A DNA stretch of 55,124 nucleotides from JAGORL01 sp964372415 (GCA_964372415.1 CAYJQH010000005.1:1-55124); one strand, 5' to 3'; shown: positions 37,010 through 46,599, counted from the stretch's first letter. Translations and numbers: made by a program. Notes: generated by a model from the sequence alone, not told the origin.

Positions 37010-39468
37010 AAAACGTTAACGAGCCAAGTGAGAAAAAAATTCCCATTCGTCGCTCCGACGTTCCGGTTTCGCCGTACGTGGTGCGTATGAGCCGGGTGGA
37101 CAGACTCCACTCTCCACTCGCTCTATCAGATGGGGGAAAAAGACTGGGGGACGACAATCTCCAGGCCTTAGCCGACAGTTTAGTTATTGAATTCGACGAC
37201 ACTTCTGATGAAGCGCCATTGTGTCTTGTTGAAAATACGGCTCACGGTTTAACTGTGGCTCAAGACGACGTTCAGGCTCAGCTTCGCGAATCTGAATCTA
37301 TACCAACTGTTTCAAATATTACTTCGAGGGGTCGTTTACAACGCTTGCGGCCACCTGAACCACCACTTGAGCTTGAAGATATCTTGCCACTTGAGGAAAT
37401 TGAATTCATAGGGGTGTTAACTGTTCCTCCCAAGGTTTTCAATCTTCCCCCCTCAGCGAGTGGGGAGAGAAAAGCGGGTGGAGGTGTGAATAAAGGTCAA
37501 ACCTGGCTCCGCGCTACTCTGGCTTTTGCCGCTAGCTGTGCTTTAGTCATTTTACCGCTCCATACTTTGCGAGTTATTGCCTCAACCGAGGTAACCGGCG
37601 GCGAAGCTGAAGCCGCAAGTAAAGTGGCTCTAAGTCAATTTATGCGTGGCGCATCTTCGCTTGAAGGCGCTTCCTACGGAAACGCTCAGGCTGATTTTTT
37701 GGAGGCGGCCCGTGGTTTTACTGAGGCTGAAAACCGACTTGGCGAGCTTCAGGGCACGGTTGTCGGGCTTCTTAAGGTGATTCCTCAAACCGATAACGCC
37801 TATGCCACGGCTAAAGCTTTAGTCACAGCTGGCAAAGAATTTTCCGAAACCGCCGCCCTCTTAAGCCAAGGAGTGGATGAAGTCGATAGTCTGAGTTCAG
37901 CTGACCTGGCCACCAAAATTGATATTTTAGCGACTTACGCAGCGCAGGCTCTGCCGCATGCCCAAGTAGCGGCTGGCGTTTTACCAAATATTGATCTTGA
38001 GCTAACTCCAGATGACGTCTCCGCCAAGGCTAAGCTCTTAATACAAACCGCGCCAAATATTGTTTCGGCTCTTCAGGAGTTCGCTGATTTTGCCAAGGTG
38101 CTAACTACTATTCTTGGTCATGAACAAAAAATGCGCTACTTGGTTTTGTTTCAAAATAATACTGAACTTCGTCCGACCGGTGGGTTTGTGGGTAGCTTTG
38201 CGCAAATGGATTTATCTGGTGGCGAAATCACCCGACTGGATATCCCAGGAGGCGGTACGTATGACGTACAAGGGCAACTTACTACCTACGTGGCAGCTCC
38301 CGGGCCACTTCAACTCCTTAGAGCGCGTTGGGAGTTTCAAGATGCTAATTGGTTTCCGGATTTTCCAACGTCAGCCCGAAAATTTCAATGGTTTTACGGT
38401 CAGGCAGGGGGGCCAACAACTGACGGCGTAATTGCCGTTAATGCCGCTTTTGTGGCCAAACTTTTAGCAGTATTAGGTCCCATCGAAGTTCCTGAGTATG
38501 GCCGAACATTTAGCGCTGAAAATTTTTTGTTTGAGCTCCAGAAAATCGTTGAATTTGAATACGACAAAACTAAAAATGCTCCCAAGGCGATCATTGGCGC
38601 ATTAGCTCCAATACTTCTTGAACGCATGACCTCGGCTGATAGCCACTTGCTTCTTGAGCTACTTCAGGAGATCGGTGATGGTCTCTATGCTAAGGATATT
38701 CTTGTATATTTTAACGATAACGAATTGCAAGCCACAGCTCAAAAACTTGGCTGGACTGGCGAAATCAAAGCCACTTCTGGCGATTACCTCATGGTCACGA
38801 GCACCAACTTAGGGGGCGGCAAAACCGACGCCATCATTGACCAGCAGCTTAATGTTCAGGTGACACTCGCAGCCGACGGCAGTGCTGAGCACACGTTAAG
38901 TTTTACCAAAATTCACCGTGGCATGAAGAATGCTATTTTCACTGGCGTTAATAACGTTGATTATCTTCGTTTTTATGTTCCCGAGGGCAGCGAGTTTTTG
39001 TCAGCCAGTGGTTTTGAAATTCCTCCCGACGAACTTTTTGAAAAATCTTTGGTCCCTTTAGCGCTTGACGAGGATATCGCTCTTGAAATGAGAAACGTGC
39101 GCAAAGATAATATTAGCGGCACCGACATTTGGGAGGAAGCTGGTAAAACCGTTTTTGCTAATTGGATGCAAACCGCGCCTGGCGAAACGCAAACGGTTGT
39201 TGTTAAGTACCGAACCAAAGCTTTAGAAAACAATAAACACGAGGGGTCCACGGTGAGTAAAAGATATTTAGGGGCAAGTGATTTACAGCCTTACTCCCTG
39301 TTTATTCAAAAACAACCCGGCGTGGCTGCGCGTTTAACCCAAGTTCAACTGTCGTTGCCTGGTTCCCCTGAGCTTATTTGGAGTTCGTCCGAGGGAGGCG
39401 AGGAACTCAGGGTTGAGACAACCAATGAACAGGATGCCTTTTGGGGTTGGTTATTTGAACGACCTTAA
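37006..39468 (+). CDS. DUF4012 membrane protein
   Basis: 820 residues. An N-terminal cytoplasmic region of about 155 residues with low complexity is followed by one transmembrane helix (about 167-183, TLAFAASCALVILPLH) and a large extracytoplasmic part. The DUF4012 landmark is RYLVLFQNNTELRPTGGFVGSF (about 376-397) with LDIPGGGTYDV and WFPDFPTSARKFQWFY (about 448-463). DUF4012 proteins occur in CPR and in Actinobacteria close to polysaccharide genes and are believed to act in envelope glycan assembly. Palindromic repeat-like bases at 37444 encode a PPSASGERKAGGG linker before the helix. Confidence 0.92.
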   Translation: MKNVNEPSEKKIPIRRSDVPVSPYVVRMSRVDRLHSPLALSDGGKRLGDDNLQALADSLVIEFDDTSDEAPLCLVENTAHGLTVAQDDVQAQLRESESIPTVSNITSRGRLQRLRPPEPPLELEDILPLEEIEFIGVLTVPPKVFNLPPSASGERKAGGGVNKGQTWLRATLAFAASCALVILPLHTLRVIASTEVTGGEAEAASKVALSQFMRGASSLEGASYGNAQADFLEAARGFTEAENRLGELQGTVVGLLKVIPQTDNAYATAKALVTAGKEFSETAALLSQGVDEVDSLSSADLATKIDILATYAAQALPHAQVAAGVLPNIDLELTPDDVSAKAKLLIQTAPNIVSALQEFADFAKVLTTILGHEQKMRYLVLFQNNTELRPTGGFVGSFAQMDLSGGEITRLDIPGGGTYDVQGQLTTYVAAPGPLQLLRARWEFQDANWFPDFPTSARKFQWFYGQAGGPTTDGVIAVNAAFVAKLLAVLGPIEVPEYGRTFSAENFLFELQKIVEFEYDKTKNAPKAIIGALAPILLERMTSADSHLLLELLQEIGDGLYAKDILVYFNDNELQATAQKLGWTGEIKATSGDYLMVTSTNLGGGKTDAIIDQQLNVQVTLAADGSAEHTLSFTKIHRGMKNAIFTGVNNVDYLRFYVPEGSEFLSASGFEIPPDELFEKSLVPLALDEDIALEMRNVRKDNISGTDIWEEAGKTVFANWMQTAPGETQTVVVKYRTKALENNKHEGSTVSKRYLGASDLQPYSLFIQKQPGVAARLTQVQLSLPGSPELIWSSSEGGEELRVETTNEQDAFWGWLFERP
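37444..37485 (+). repeat. Repeat-like CCCCCCTCAGCGAGTGGGGAG segment inside the DUF4012 gene
   Basis: TCCCCCCTCAGCGAGTGGGGAGAG is palindromic and resembles a dispersed repeat; it is translated in frame within the disordered linker ahead of the membrane helix. Weaker evidence than for the ileS repeats. Confidence 0.4.
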
Positions 39469-39471
39469 GAT

Positions 39472-41346
39472 ATGGAAGGGCTAAATCACCAACATATCCC
39501 GGGTCATGCTCCTCAAAAAGAGCGCCGAGAAATTAAAAGAAAACACGACGCCTCAGCAAAAAATTCTGAAACAGCACTTATTGACGAAGGTCTTCAAGCT
39601 ATATACGGCGATGATCGTAGCGATATTCAAAAGGTTGAACGGGCTAGTCGGTCGTTAACCAAAATTCTTACCAAATTAGTACTTTTTTTGGCCGTTGTCG
39701 CCATAGCGTCTTATACTGGTTTTTTTATCTTTAGCACATTTTTGAGCGTGCCTCGTGAAAACAAGCCGCTCATAATGAGTATTGAAGCGCCGCAGGATAT
39801 TAAAAGTGGCGAGCGGACAACGGTGATCATTACTTATCAAAATCCTAGACAGGTACCGCTCGCTGCTTTGGAACTCGATGTCAATATGCCAACAGCTTTT
39901 GACCTCGTTGCGGCAGATCCAGCACCAACTGATAGTCAAGACATGATTTGGACTATCGGTAGCTTTGGCGCTCAATCGGATGGCAAGATTGTGCTTGAAG
40001 GTATCTGGCAGGCAGCTGTGCCATCTACTACCAATATCCAGGTGTTGGCACACTACCGCCCAGCGAATTTTAATGCTGATTTTAGTGACATTGCTAATTT
40101 TGAGGTCACAACCTTAGGCAGCACCCTCGTGGCTTTAGTCGAAGGACCAGAAACGGCAATTCCAGGTGAACAGCTGTCATTTACCGCAACTATTTCTAAT
40201 ACCGGAAACGAAACTGTGCCAAGCCCCGGATTTAGACTGGATTTACCCCCAGGTTTTATTTTATCAGGGAGTACCCCGGCCCTTGAAGCAGGTAGCGAAC
40301 CTAAGTGGGAACTTACAGATCTTGCTCGAGGAGCCAGCACTACCATTACCTGGCAAGGTTCTTTTGCCGGTGATATAGAACAGGACGTTACGCAATTTAC
40401 AGGAAAAGTATTTATAACCGAGGACGGGCTTGAGCTTTTGCAGGTGAGTAGCAACTGGTTTGTTAATATAGCAACGAGTGGCGCTCGTGTTAGTGTTGTC
40501 GGAAACGGCGACTCTACCGTTGCGACCACAAGTGCTGGCGAGGTGCTCCGAGTCACCATTCGTTATGAAAATACCGGTTCCGAAGAAATTACTGATGGCA
40601 CTTTGCTTCTTGATTTTGTACCGGGCTCAGGAATCCCAATTTTGTGGGATAAAGCCAGTCTAGCCGGTGGCACGATTACAAAAGAAGGAATTGTCTTTTC
40701 TGAAGAAAGTGTGGGTAAGCTCATGCCTGGCGACAAAAAAAGTTTTAGCTTGTCGTTTCCCATCAAAGAATCTTTAACGAACGATGATATTGATACCTGG
40801 ACGATTACCGCCTTTGCCTCTCAGGGCGTCACTACCGTACAAACTACACCGCTAACTGTTAAGTTGAATGCGCAAACTACCTTAAATGCCGAGGCTCGAT
40901 ATTATTCAGCAAGCGGAGCTCCGCTTGGCGAAGGGCCACTGCCCCCAAAAGTTGGGGCAGCGACAACATACAAAGTTTTTTGGTCGTTTACGGCCACCAT
41001 TCACGATTTTGAAAACCTCGAGGTGAGTGCCACCTTGCCACCTGATATCACCTGGTCTGACCGTATAACTTCAAGTCATGGAACTTTATCATATGATGAA
41101 GCGACCCATGTGGTGCGTTGGGTTATTGATTTTCTAGAAGCTGGCCAAGGCGGCGAGGCTGAATTTTCTTTAACCGCCACTCCCGGTTCGGAAGATGTCG
41201 ATACTTTTATCAAACTTCTTTCAGCGAGTGCCTTTGTGGCTGAGGACGCAGCGACCAACATGTCAGTAAAGGCAGAGGCAGCCGAATTAACAAGCGAGCT
41301 CAGCACGGACACCACAGCAAATGGTAAAGGTCTGGTTATCGAATAA
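39472..41346 (+). CDS. Large membrane-anchored protein with Ig-like/DUF11-type repeats
   Basis: 624 residues. Short cytoplasmic N-terminus, one transmembrane helix (about 64-86, VLFLAVVAIASYTGFFIFSTF), then a long extracytoplasmic chain built from repeated beta-sandwich modules. Recurrent patterns such as GERTTVIITYQNP, GEQLSFTATISNTGNE, GEVLRVTIRYENTGSEE and AATTYKVFWSFTATIHD mark at least four DUF11/CARDB-like units. Begins three bases after DUF4012 and is probably its partner in the envelope, perhaps as an adhesin or a stalk. Not an enzyme by any visible motif. Confidence 0.8.
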   Translation: MEGLNHQHIPGHAPQKERREIKRKHDASAKNSETALIDEGLQAIYGDDRSDIQKVERASRSLTKILTKLVLFLAVVAIASYTGFFIFSTFLSVPRENKPLIMSIEAPQDIKSGERTTVIITYQNPRQVPLAALELDVNMPTAFDLVAADPAPTDSQDMIWTIGSFGAQSDGKIVLEGIWQAAVPSTTNIQVLAHYRPANFNADFSDIANFEVTTLGSTLVALVEGPETAIPGEQLSFTATISNTGNETVPSPGFRLDLPPGFILSGSTPALEAGSEPKWELTDLARGASTTITWQGSFAGDIEQDVTQFTGKVFITEDGLELLQVSSNWFVNIATSGARVSVVGNGDSTVATTSAGEVLRVTIRYENTGSEEITDGTLLLDFVPGSGIPILWDKASLAGGTITKEGIVFSEESVGKLMPGDKKSFSLSFPIKESLTNDDIDTWTITAFASQGVTTVQTTPLTVKLNAQTTLNAEARYYSASGAPLGEGPLPPKVGAATTYKVFWSFTATIHDFENLEVSATLPPDITWSDRITSSHGTLSYDEATHVVRWVIDFLEAGQGGEAEFSLTATPGSEDVDTFIKLLSASAFVAEDAATNMSVKAEAAELTSELSTDTTANGKGLVIE

Positions 41347-42481
41347 CTGATTTCACGGCGGCAAGTGTGGTTATGGCTGTTTTTTCCCACGAAAACAAAC
41401 GAGCTCGCTCAATAGCTCGATGCCGCATATTTTTAAATGCTAGAGAATCATTCTCTTGAATTACCTGACTCAACGCTTGGGCCAAGTCATTAACGTTAAA
41501 CGGGTCAACGTATATAGCACAATCAGCCATGACTTCTGGAAGGGATCCTGTAAGGCTTGTAATGACGGTCGTTTCGCAGGCAGCTGCCTCAAGGGCAGGC
41601 AAGCCAAAGCCTTCATAAAATGAGGGAAAAAGTAACAAACTAGCACCTCTTATTACAGCTGGTTTGTGTTTTTCTGGCAGATAGCCCAAGCGCCAAACAT
41701 CTTGTTTATATGGGTGTTTCGCGAGTAAGCCTTTGAGAATCCGCGTTTTCCAGCCGGGTGCGCCTACCAAAACCAAGGGGAGCGGTAGCCCACCATCTTG
41801 TCTATAGATTGCATAAGCTTCAAGTACAGACTCAAGATTTTTTCTTGGTTCTTGAGTGGCTAAAGACAAAATATATGGACGGTTTAGATCGTAGGTTGCT
41901 CTGAAGGCTTTGTCTGATGGTTGCTCTCGTGATCTGTATTGATCGTGATCCAGGCCCAAAGGAGTAACCGAAATTTTTTCCTCATTAACACCAAAATAAC
42001 GGGTTATGTCTTGAGCGGTTGTTTGCGACACAGCTAATAATCTATTAGCCTGACGTAACAATCGTTCTACGTGAACGATTTTTTGGTACCACCGTTCTTT
42101 TCGAGTGATAAATTCCGGAAACATTCTAAAGGCCACGTCATGGATGGTTAGGAGGTAGGGAAGCCGAGTGGCAATGACGTCGAATTTAGGGAACAACCAA
42201 GCCTGGGGACGCTCTTCAAGATAATCTTCAAGCGCTGGCCCAAAAGGTGAGAGCAGTCTAGCGGCCAAGAGTTTATTGGGCATGGACACTGCACGCATGG
42301 TTACATTCCTAAAAGGGAAGTGGGGCAGGCGTGATCTCGCGTGGGTGCTGCCACTTGCAAACAATGAAAATTGCCACTCAGGCGCAGCGGTTGCTAGAGC
42401 GGTGACAAGTTTTTTAGTGTAGGTCGCAACGCCGGTTGGGGCTTCATCGGTGAGCGACCGGATATCAATCGCGAGATGCAT
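41336..42481 (-). CDS. Glycosyltransferase family 4 (GT-B)
   Basis: 381 residues. Starts MHLAIDIRSLTDEAPTGVATY, typical of the mannosyltransferase-like GT4 group; the donor-site motif is FPSFYEGFGLPALEAAACETTV (about 281-302), with the E-x7-E pair, and YILSLATQEPRKNLES marks the domain linker. Acts in the cytoplasm on the glycan for export. Overlaps the end of the plus-strand gene by 11 bases and starts five bases after the glycosyltransferase upstream. Confidence 0.92.
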   Translation of the reverse strand: MHLAIDIRSLTDEAPTGVATYTKKLVTALATAAPEWQFSLFASGSTHARSRLPHFPFRNVTMRAVSMPNKLLAARLLSPFGPALEDYLEERPQAWLFPKFDVIATRLPYLLTIHDVAFRMFPEFITRKERWYQKIVHVERLLRQANRLLAVSQTTAQDITRYFGVNEEKISVTPLGLDHDQYRSREQPSDKAFRATYDLNRPYILSLATQEPRKNLESVLEAYAIYRQDGGLPLPLVLVGAPGWKTRILKGLLAKHPYKQDVWRLGYLPEKHKPAVIRGASLLLFPSFYEGFGLPALEAAACETTVITSLTGSLPEVMADCAIYVDPFNVNDLAQALSQVIQENDSLAFKNMRHRAIERARLFSWEKTAITTLAAVKSVIR

Positions 42482-42486
42482 GATGA

Positions 42487-43602
42487 TTAGGTAGCTCCAA
42501 GAGTTGTTTGGGCATGCTTTCGGAAACGCTGTTCAACTTCTTTAAGAAGTTCCTGACGAAAGTGTTGTAGGGAGTATTTTTCAGCCTGTGCCCGAATATT
42601 TAATGGGTTAAATTTTTTTTCATCAAAATTAAGTACTACGTCGGCCAGATCTTGCCATGTCTGTCGATCAAAGAATTGGCCAGTCACGCCATCGATCACA
42701 GTTTCCGTAACGCCTCCCTTACGAAAAGCAATAACTGGGCGACCAGCAGACATCGCTTCAATTACCGTGATACCAAAATCTTCCTCTTGAGGGTTAATAA
42801 AAGCAATAGCGTTTTCAAAGAGTTTGGTTCGTTCTTCGTCGTTAATTCGGCCAACGAAAGAAATGTTTTTGCCGGCCCGACGCTTGAGATCATCTTCAAT
42901 CGGGCCAGTGCCAAAAATCACGAGCGGTTTACCAAGTTTGGTGAAGGCTTCTACTATTAAATCAAAGCGCTTGTAAGCCACTAACCGTCCACCGGCTAAA
43001 TAGTATGTTTTAGGACTATCGTTAACCTTAAAAAGATGGGTGTCTACGGGCGGATAGATGAGTGTGCTATCACGACGGTAATATTTTTGTATACGCCCTT
43101 GAACAGTTGAGGAGTTGGCAATGAAATGATCAACCCGTTCAGCTGCCAGTTGATCCCAAGTACGTAGATGATGGAGGAGTGTTGGCAGAAGCCATTTTAT
43201 AGGTCGTGGCACGCGTAATTCTTCAATATAACTTTCTTTATCCGACCACAGATAACGGGTTGGCGTATGGCAGTAGCAAATATGAAGTGTTTGTGGCGAG
43301 GTGATAACGCCTTTGGCAAAACCGCTTGAATTAGAAATAACGACATCAAACTGAGACAAATCATACCGTTCGGTGGCGAGCGGCATTACCGGCAGAAACC
43401 AACGAAAAGCGCGATTAACAAACGGTAGCCTAGAGAGAAACGAGGTTCGGATATCTTTGTGGCCAAAGGCCCAACCAATGGTTTTGGGGTCGTAATGAAG
43501 AGTGTAGGTTGGAGCCTCGGGCCAAATATCCTGCATAGCCGAAAGCACTCTTTCGGCTCCACCGTATTGAATAAGATGATCGTGAACAAAAGCAATTTTC
43601 AC
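42487..43602 (-). CDS. Glycosyltransferase family 4 (GT-B)
   Basis: 371 residues. Starts MKIAFVHDHLIQYGGAERVL, with the conserved GGAE acceptor-side loop. The donor site is INPQEEDFGITVIEAMSAGRPV (about 270-291). LAGGRLVAYKRFDLIVEAF marks the second Rossmann domain. With the gene at 41336 and the sugar transferase at 43649 it forms a minus-strand glycan operon, each gene separated by a few to about 50 bases. Confidence 0.92.
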   Translation of the reverse strand: MKIAFVHDHLIQYGGAERVLSAMQDIWPEAPTYTLHYDPKTIGWAFGHKDIRTSFLSRLPFVNRAFRWFLPVMPLATERYDLSQFDVVISNSSGFAKGVITSPQTLHICYCHTPTRYLWSDKESYIEELRVPRPIKWLLPTLLHHLRTWDQLAAERVDHFIANSSTVQGRIQKYYRRDSTLIYPPVDTHLFKVNDSPKTYYLAGGRLVAYKRFDLIVEAFTKLGKPLVIFGTGPIEDDLKRRAGKNISFVGRINDEERTKLFENAIAFINPQEEDFGITVIEAMSAGRPVIAFRKGGVTETVIDGVTGQFFDRQTWQDLADVVLNFDEKKFNPLNIRAQAEKYSLQHFRQELLKEVEQRFRKHAQTTLGAT

Positions 43603-43648
43603 ATTCCGGTTAGGATTTTTTTTACCAACCGGCTAATCGTCTAACCGG

Positions 43649-45070
43649 CTAATAAGCTCCTTTTCGTGTCAGGACCACGAGAGGCGTTTTAAGAAGAATC
43701 AGAAGATCAAGCCAGGGACTCCAGTTTTCAATATAGTGCATATCTAGACGGACTTCATCAGCAAAGTCAAGCTCCGCCCTCCCACTTATTTGAGCCAGTC
43801 CGGTAAGGCCTGGTTTTATAGTTAGCACCTTTCGTTCCTCTGGTTTGTATAAAGCCACCTCCTCCGGTAAATGTGGTCTCGGGCCAACTAAACTCATGCG
43901 CCCAAAGAGAACCAAATAAAATTGGGGAATTTCATCCAGGCTATATTTGCGAATAAATCTGCCAATACGAGTAACCCGGGGATCGCTTTCGAGTTTAAAA
44001 AGAGGTGTTCCTTGACGCAAATTGCCGTGCTCCCTTAGAAAGTCTGGATCAAAACGGTACTTATGTGCATCCAGAATCATGGAACGAAATTTTACAAAAT
44101 TGAACAGTCGTCCGCTTTGACCAACACGTTTTGTTGGTTTGCCGTCAGGAAGTCTTCTAAAAAGGATGGGACCGGGTTGTTCAAAAAAGAGAAGCGAGGC
44201 TACAAGGATCTGTAACGGCAAGGTTAAGATGATGAAAATTAGTGACAGAACAATATCGCTAACTCGTTTATAAATTGCCCCCCAACCATCAAGTGGGGTA
44301 GTAGGCACCTCAATAACTGGTTGTCCGGCAAAAGTATGAACGCGCGGTTTTAGGGTGCTTCCGGGGAACAGGTCCGCGGCGTAAAAAAAAGTTAGGTGAT
44401 TGTTGTCAGCGAAAGTTTTCAAACGAATAATCTCTTCCTTGACGGCCTCGGTATTGGCTAACATGAGAGCATCGATTTGATGGTTTCTTTTTAAATGAAG
44501 AATTTTATTCTCAGTATCTTCGGAAAAATGAGCGGTATGAAAGGTTAGTGAATAGCCGAAACTCTGATGATTATTAAACCACGTGGCGAGCGCGTTTCCG
44601 GTTTTTGTTTTACCAATTACACCAAGTTTCACTACACCAATCCCCAAGGTGCGCAGTGAGCGTTGTAATCCTCGCACCAACATTCTTTCAAGAAAGACAA
44701 AAACCACAGCTAACAGCCAAGTAGCTAGAATAATGAACCGTGAATCAAAAAGCTCGCGAGAAAAAAAGGCTATGGCTAGAACTACAGCTATAGCTGCTGA
44801 GGAAGCAAGCAGAATGCGTGAACATTCTTCGGCGATACTGCGCGGACGTATCGTATAAAGTCCGGCAACTGCATAAACGCCCAGGAAGACAAAAGATATA
44901 GGTACTACAAGCGAGAGGAATTCATCAAAACTTAAATCGAAATTCACTGGTTTAATGCGGGTAAAAACATCGGCAAAACGAAGCGAGTAAGCGGTTATAG
45001 CTGCCCCGATAAGGGCAAGGTAATCAAGAGGCACGAGAGCGGCCGTAAAAGCCAGATTTACCCGTTTCAT
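43649..45070 (-). CDS. Polyprenyl-phosphate sugar-1-phosphate transferase (WbaP/WcaJ type)
   Basis: 473 residues. N-terminal four transmembrane segments (about 10-115) and a CoA-binding-like central region (GVIGKTKTGNALATW) lead to the catalytic bacterial sugar transferase domain. That domain contains VKFRSMILDAHKYR (about 332-345), YSLDEIPQFYLVLFGRMSLVGPRPHLPEE (about 381-409) and KPGLTGLAQISGR (about 424-436). It transfers a sugar phosphate from a nucleotide sugar to undecaprenyl phosphate, the first step of capsule or exopolysaccharide synthesis. First gene of the operon, just after the RNase P RNA terminator. Confidence 0.95.
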   Translation of the reverse strand: MKRVNLAFTAALVPLDYLALIGAAITAYSLRFADVFTRIKPVNFDLSFDEFLSLVVPISFVFLGVYAVAGLYTIRPRSIAEECSRILLASSAAIAVVLAIAFFSRELFDSRFIILATWLLAVVFVFLERMLVRGLQRSLRTLGIGVVKLGVIGKTKTGNALATWFNNHQSFGYSLTFHTAHFSEDTENKILHLKRNHQIDALMLANTEAVKEEIIRLKTFADNNHLTFFYAADLFPGSTLKPRVHTFAGQPVIEVPTTPLDGWGAIYKRVSDIVLSLIFIILTLPLQILVASLLFFEQPGPILFRRLPDGKPTKRVGQSGRLFNFVKFRSMILDAHKYRFDPDFLREHGNLRQGTPLFKLESDPRVTRIGRFIRKYSLDEIPQFYLVLFGRMSLVGPRPHLPEEVALYKPEERKVLTIKPGLTGLAQISGRAELDFADEVRLDMHYIENWSPWLDLLILLKTPLVVLTRKGAY

Positions 45071-45089
45071 AATAACCAGAATTCTAACA

Positions 45090-45114
45090 TAAACCCCGAC
45101 TTTCGTCGGGGTTT
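45090..45114 (-). terminator. Terminator of RNase P RNA
   Basis: AAACCCCGAC(TTTC)GTCGGGGTTT, a perfect hairpin with A/T tails, three bases after the rnpB 3' end on the minus strand. Confidence 0.9.
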
Positions 45115-45117
45115 ATG

Positions 45118-45675
45118 ACTCAAGGGAAGGCTAATAAGCCGAATTCTGTCGCCGCACGAGACGCATCACGTGACTCGTGTGGCTGACGATGATCTCTCTA
45201 GCCCCTCGCTTGCGCTCGGGGTCATGCAAGCAACCAAATTTGCTCTTGCACCAAGGCGGGTTTGCCGCACCCGGTCGTCACCGATCGGGTGAGGTGCGTA
45301 GTCTCTAGCTAAAGCTAGAAACACCACACCACGTTTCACCTTTTCCCTCCGTAGCCAACAAGTGGCCGTAGGCGGGTAGCATGTCTCTGTTGCCCCCTCA
45401 CACACCTTTCGATGTGCTCAGAGCTTGAGCGTCCTTGCGTACTGCCCAAGACTTTCCCTAGGTTTCTGTCGGAGCTCAGGAACAGTGCATGATGCACACC
45501 AGTCCAGTTCCTGATCTCCGCCGTTATACCTGGTCGCTGTTAGCGACGCCTTGTCTCATTCCGACGTTGCCGTCGGAAGGGTGTTCGGACTTTCCTCTCC
45601 TCCCACTTCCTTTATCCCGACGTAACGTCGGGATTTGAGGTCGAGGTCGGAGCCATCGTCTTGCCACCCTTGAGT
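45118..45675 (-). ncRNA. rnpB: RNase P RNA (class A type)
   Basis: The signature blocks are all present on the minus strand: GAGGAAAGTCCG near 45590, GGGCAACAGAGAC near 45390, GGTGAAACG near 45340, and GACAGAATTCGGCTTAT near 45137. The ends ACTCAAGGG and CCCTTGAGT (45118-45126 and 45667-45675) form the P1 helix and agree with a transcription start at 45675 predicted from the promoter. At about 558 nt it is longer than the typical 350-400 nt, owing to extended hairpins around 45470-45520 and elsewhere. Processes the 5' ends of tRNA precursors. Confidence 0.95.
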
Positions 45676-45681
45676 GGCCAT

Positions 45682-45710
45682 AGGGTAGCAAATTTTTTGA
45701 AAAAAAGCAA
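45682..45710 (-). promoter_or_regulatory. Promoter of rnpB
   Basis: On the minus strand TTGCTT (45710-45705) and TACCCT (45687-45682) are 17 bases apart; the predicted start at 45675 is the first base of the P1 helix. The -35 box lies in the T-run of the preceding terminator. Confidence 0.75.
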
Positions 45711-45753
45711 CCCCGCACCTTTAAAGCGATTACTCGCCTTAAAAGATGCGGGG
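45701..45753 (-). terminator. Terminator of the 213-residue gene
   Basis: CCCCGCA/TGCGGGG outer stem with an inner TTTAAgGCG/CGCtTTAAA helix, then GCTTTTTTTC on the minus strand. It abuts the rnpB promoter. Confidence 0.88.
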
Positions 45754-45776
45754 CACGATTCTGGGTGGAGTTCGAT

Positions 45777-46418
45777 CTAGAGCTTGACGAGCACCTGGTT
45801 CGCGACGACCGCGTCGTAGAGGAGTTCCAGGATGTCACCGAGCGGGATCTGGTCCTTGCGGCGACCCCACTCCTCGGCCTTGAACTTCAGCGTCTTGGCC
45901 CCGGACTTCTGCCGGTTGCCTTCCCACAGGTCAGCGATCCGCAGGAGCATACGCCGCGAGGTCTCCGGGGAGATCCCGCGGAGGCTCTGAGGCATGAGCT
46001 CCTGGAACGTCACGAGCCGGACGTTCGACACACGCTGGATGACGTAACCCTGACGGTAGAGGTGGTCGAGTTCGGTCACCTGCTTGGCCTCGACGTACGG
46101 CGTGAGTCCGTAGATGAGGCTCAGGGCGGCGGCGCTCGCACGCGTCACCTCCCGCGCCTGGCTGTGTTCCTTGACCGAGCGATCGATCAGATTTCCGAGC
46201 GGCTTGAGGAGTTGATCGAGGAGCAGCTTGCGCGCTCGGCCGTCTGCCTGGAGGCGGACTCCGGCACGGAGCGCCTGCTCGTCGGTCTCAGGCTCAAGCG
46301 GGGCGGTAGGGGGACGGGAGGGACGGGACGGCGTCCGGCGCCGCTGACGACCACTCTTGAAGAGGTCGTTGGGCTGGAAGCCGAAGGGGTCACGCTGCTG
46401 CATGCTTGCCTCACTCAT
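45777..46418 (-). CDS. Hypothetical GC-rich protein of the second island
   Basis: 213 residues from ATG 46418; a second ATG five codons in is preceded by GAGG, so the start could be there. An Arg/Pro/Ser-rich N-terminus (RQRRRTPSRPSRPP) is followed by a helical body with LLLDQLLKPLGNLI, EVTRASAAALSLIYGL and a C-terminal IPLGDILELLYDAVVAN. No family recognised. It has its own near-consensus promoter and a strong terminator, so it is a single-gene unit. GC-rich like the genes at 6956-11102. Confidence 0.65.
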   Translation of the reverse strand: MSEASMQQRDPFGFQPNDLFKSGRQRRRTPSRPSRPPTAPLEPETDEQALRAGVRLQADGRARKLLLDQLLKPLGNLIDRSVKEHSQAREVTRASAAALSLIYGLTPYVEAKQVTELDHLYRQGYVIQRVSNVRLVTFQELMPQSLRGISPETSRRMLLRIADLWEGNRQKSGAKTLKFKAEEWGRRKDQIPLGDILELLYDAVVANQVLVKL

Positions 46419-46483
46419 GTTCTCGGGGATAGAGAACCTGGTTTAGGGGTTAACGATCACGTTTCGGGGAGAAACGCGGCGGA

Positions 46484-46512
46484 AGAATAATCGTTTTGGG
46501 TGATTTTGTCAA
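46484..46512 (-). promoter_or_regulatory. Near-consensus promoter of the 213-residue gene
   Basis: TTGACA (46512-46507) and TATTCT (46489-46484) are exactly 17 bases apart on the minus strand. The predicted start is near 46477, leaving a leader of about 60 bases. Confidence 0.82.
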
Positions 46513-46514
46513 TC

Positions 46515-46570
46515 TAAATTAAGACCCCCATCTTGCCTACCCGATGAGAGTGGTAGGAAGGATGGGGGTC
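46515..46570 (-). terminator. Terminator of the 60-residue gene
   Basis: GACCCCCATC/GATGGGGGTC with an inner CCTACC/GGTAGG helix, then TTAATTTA on the minus strand; a small CCCGTT/AACGGG hairpin (46584-46600) precedes it. Confidence 0.8.
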
Positions 46571-46599
46571 AGATCCAGTTCAACCCGTTACTGAACGGG

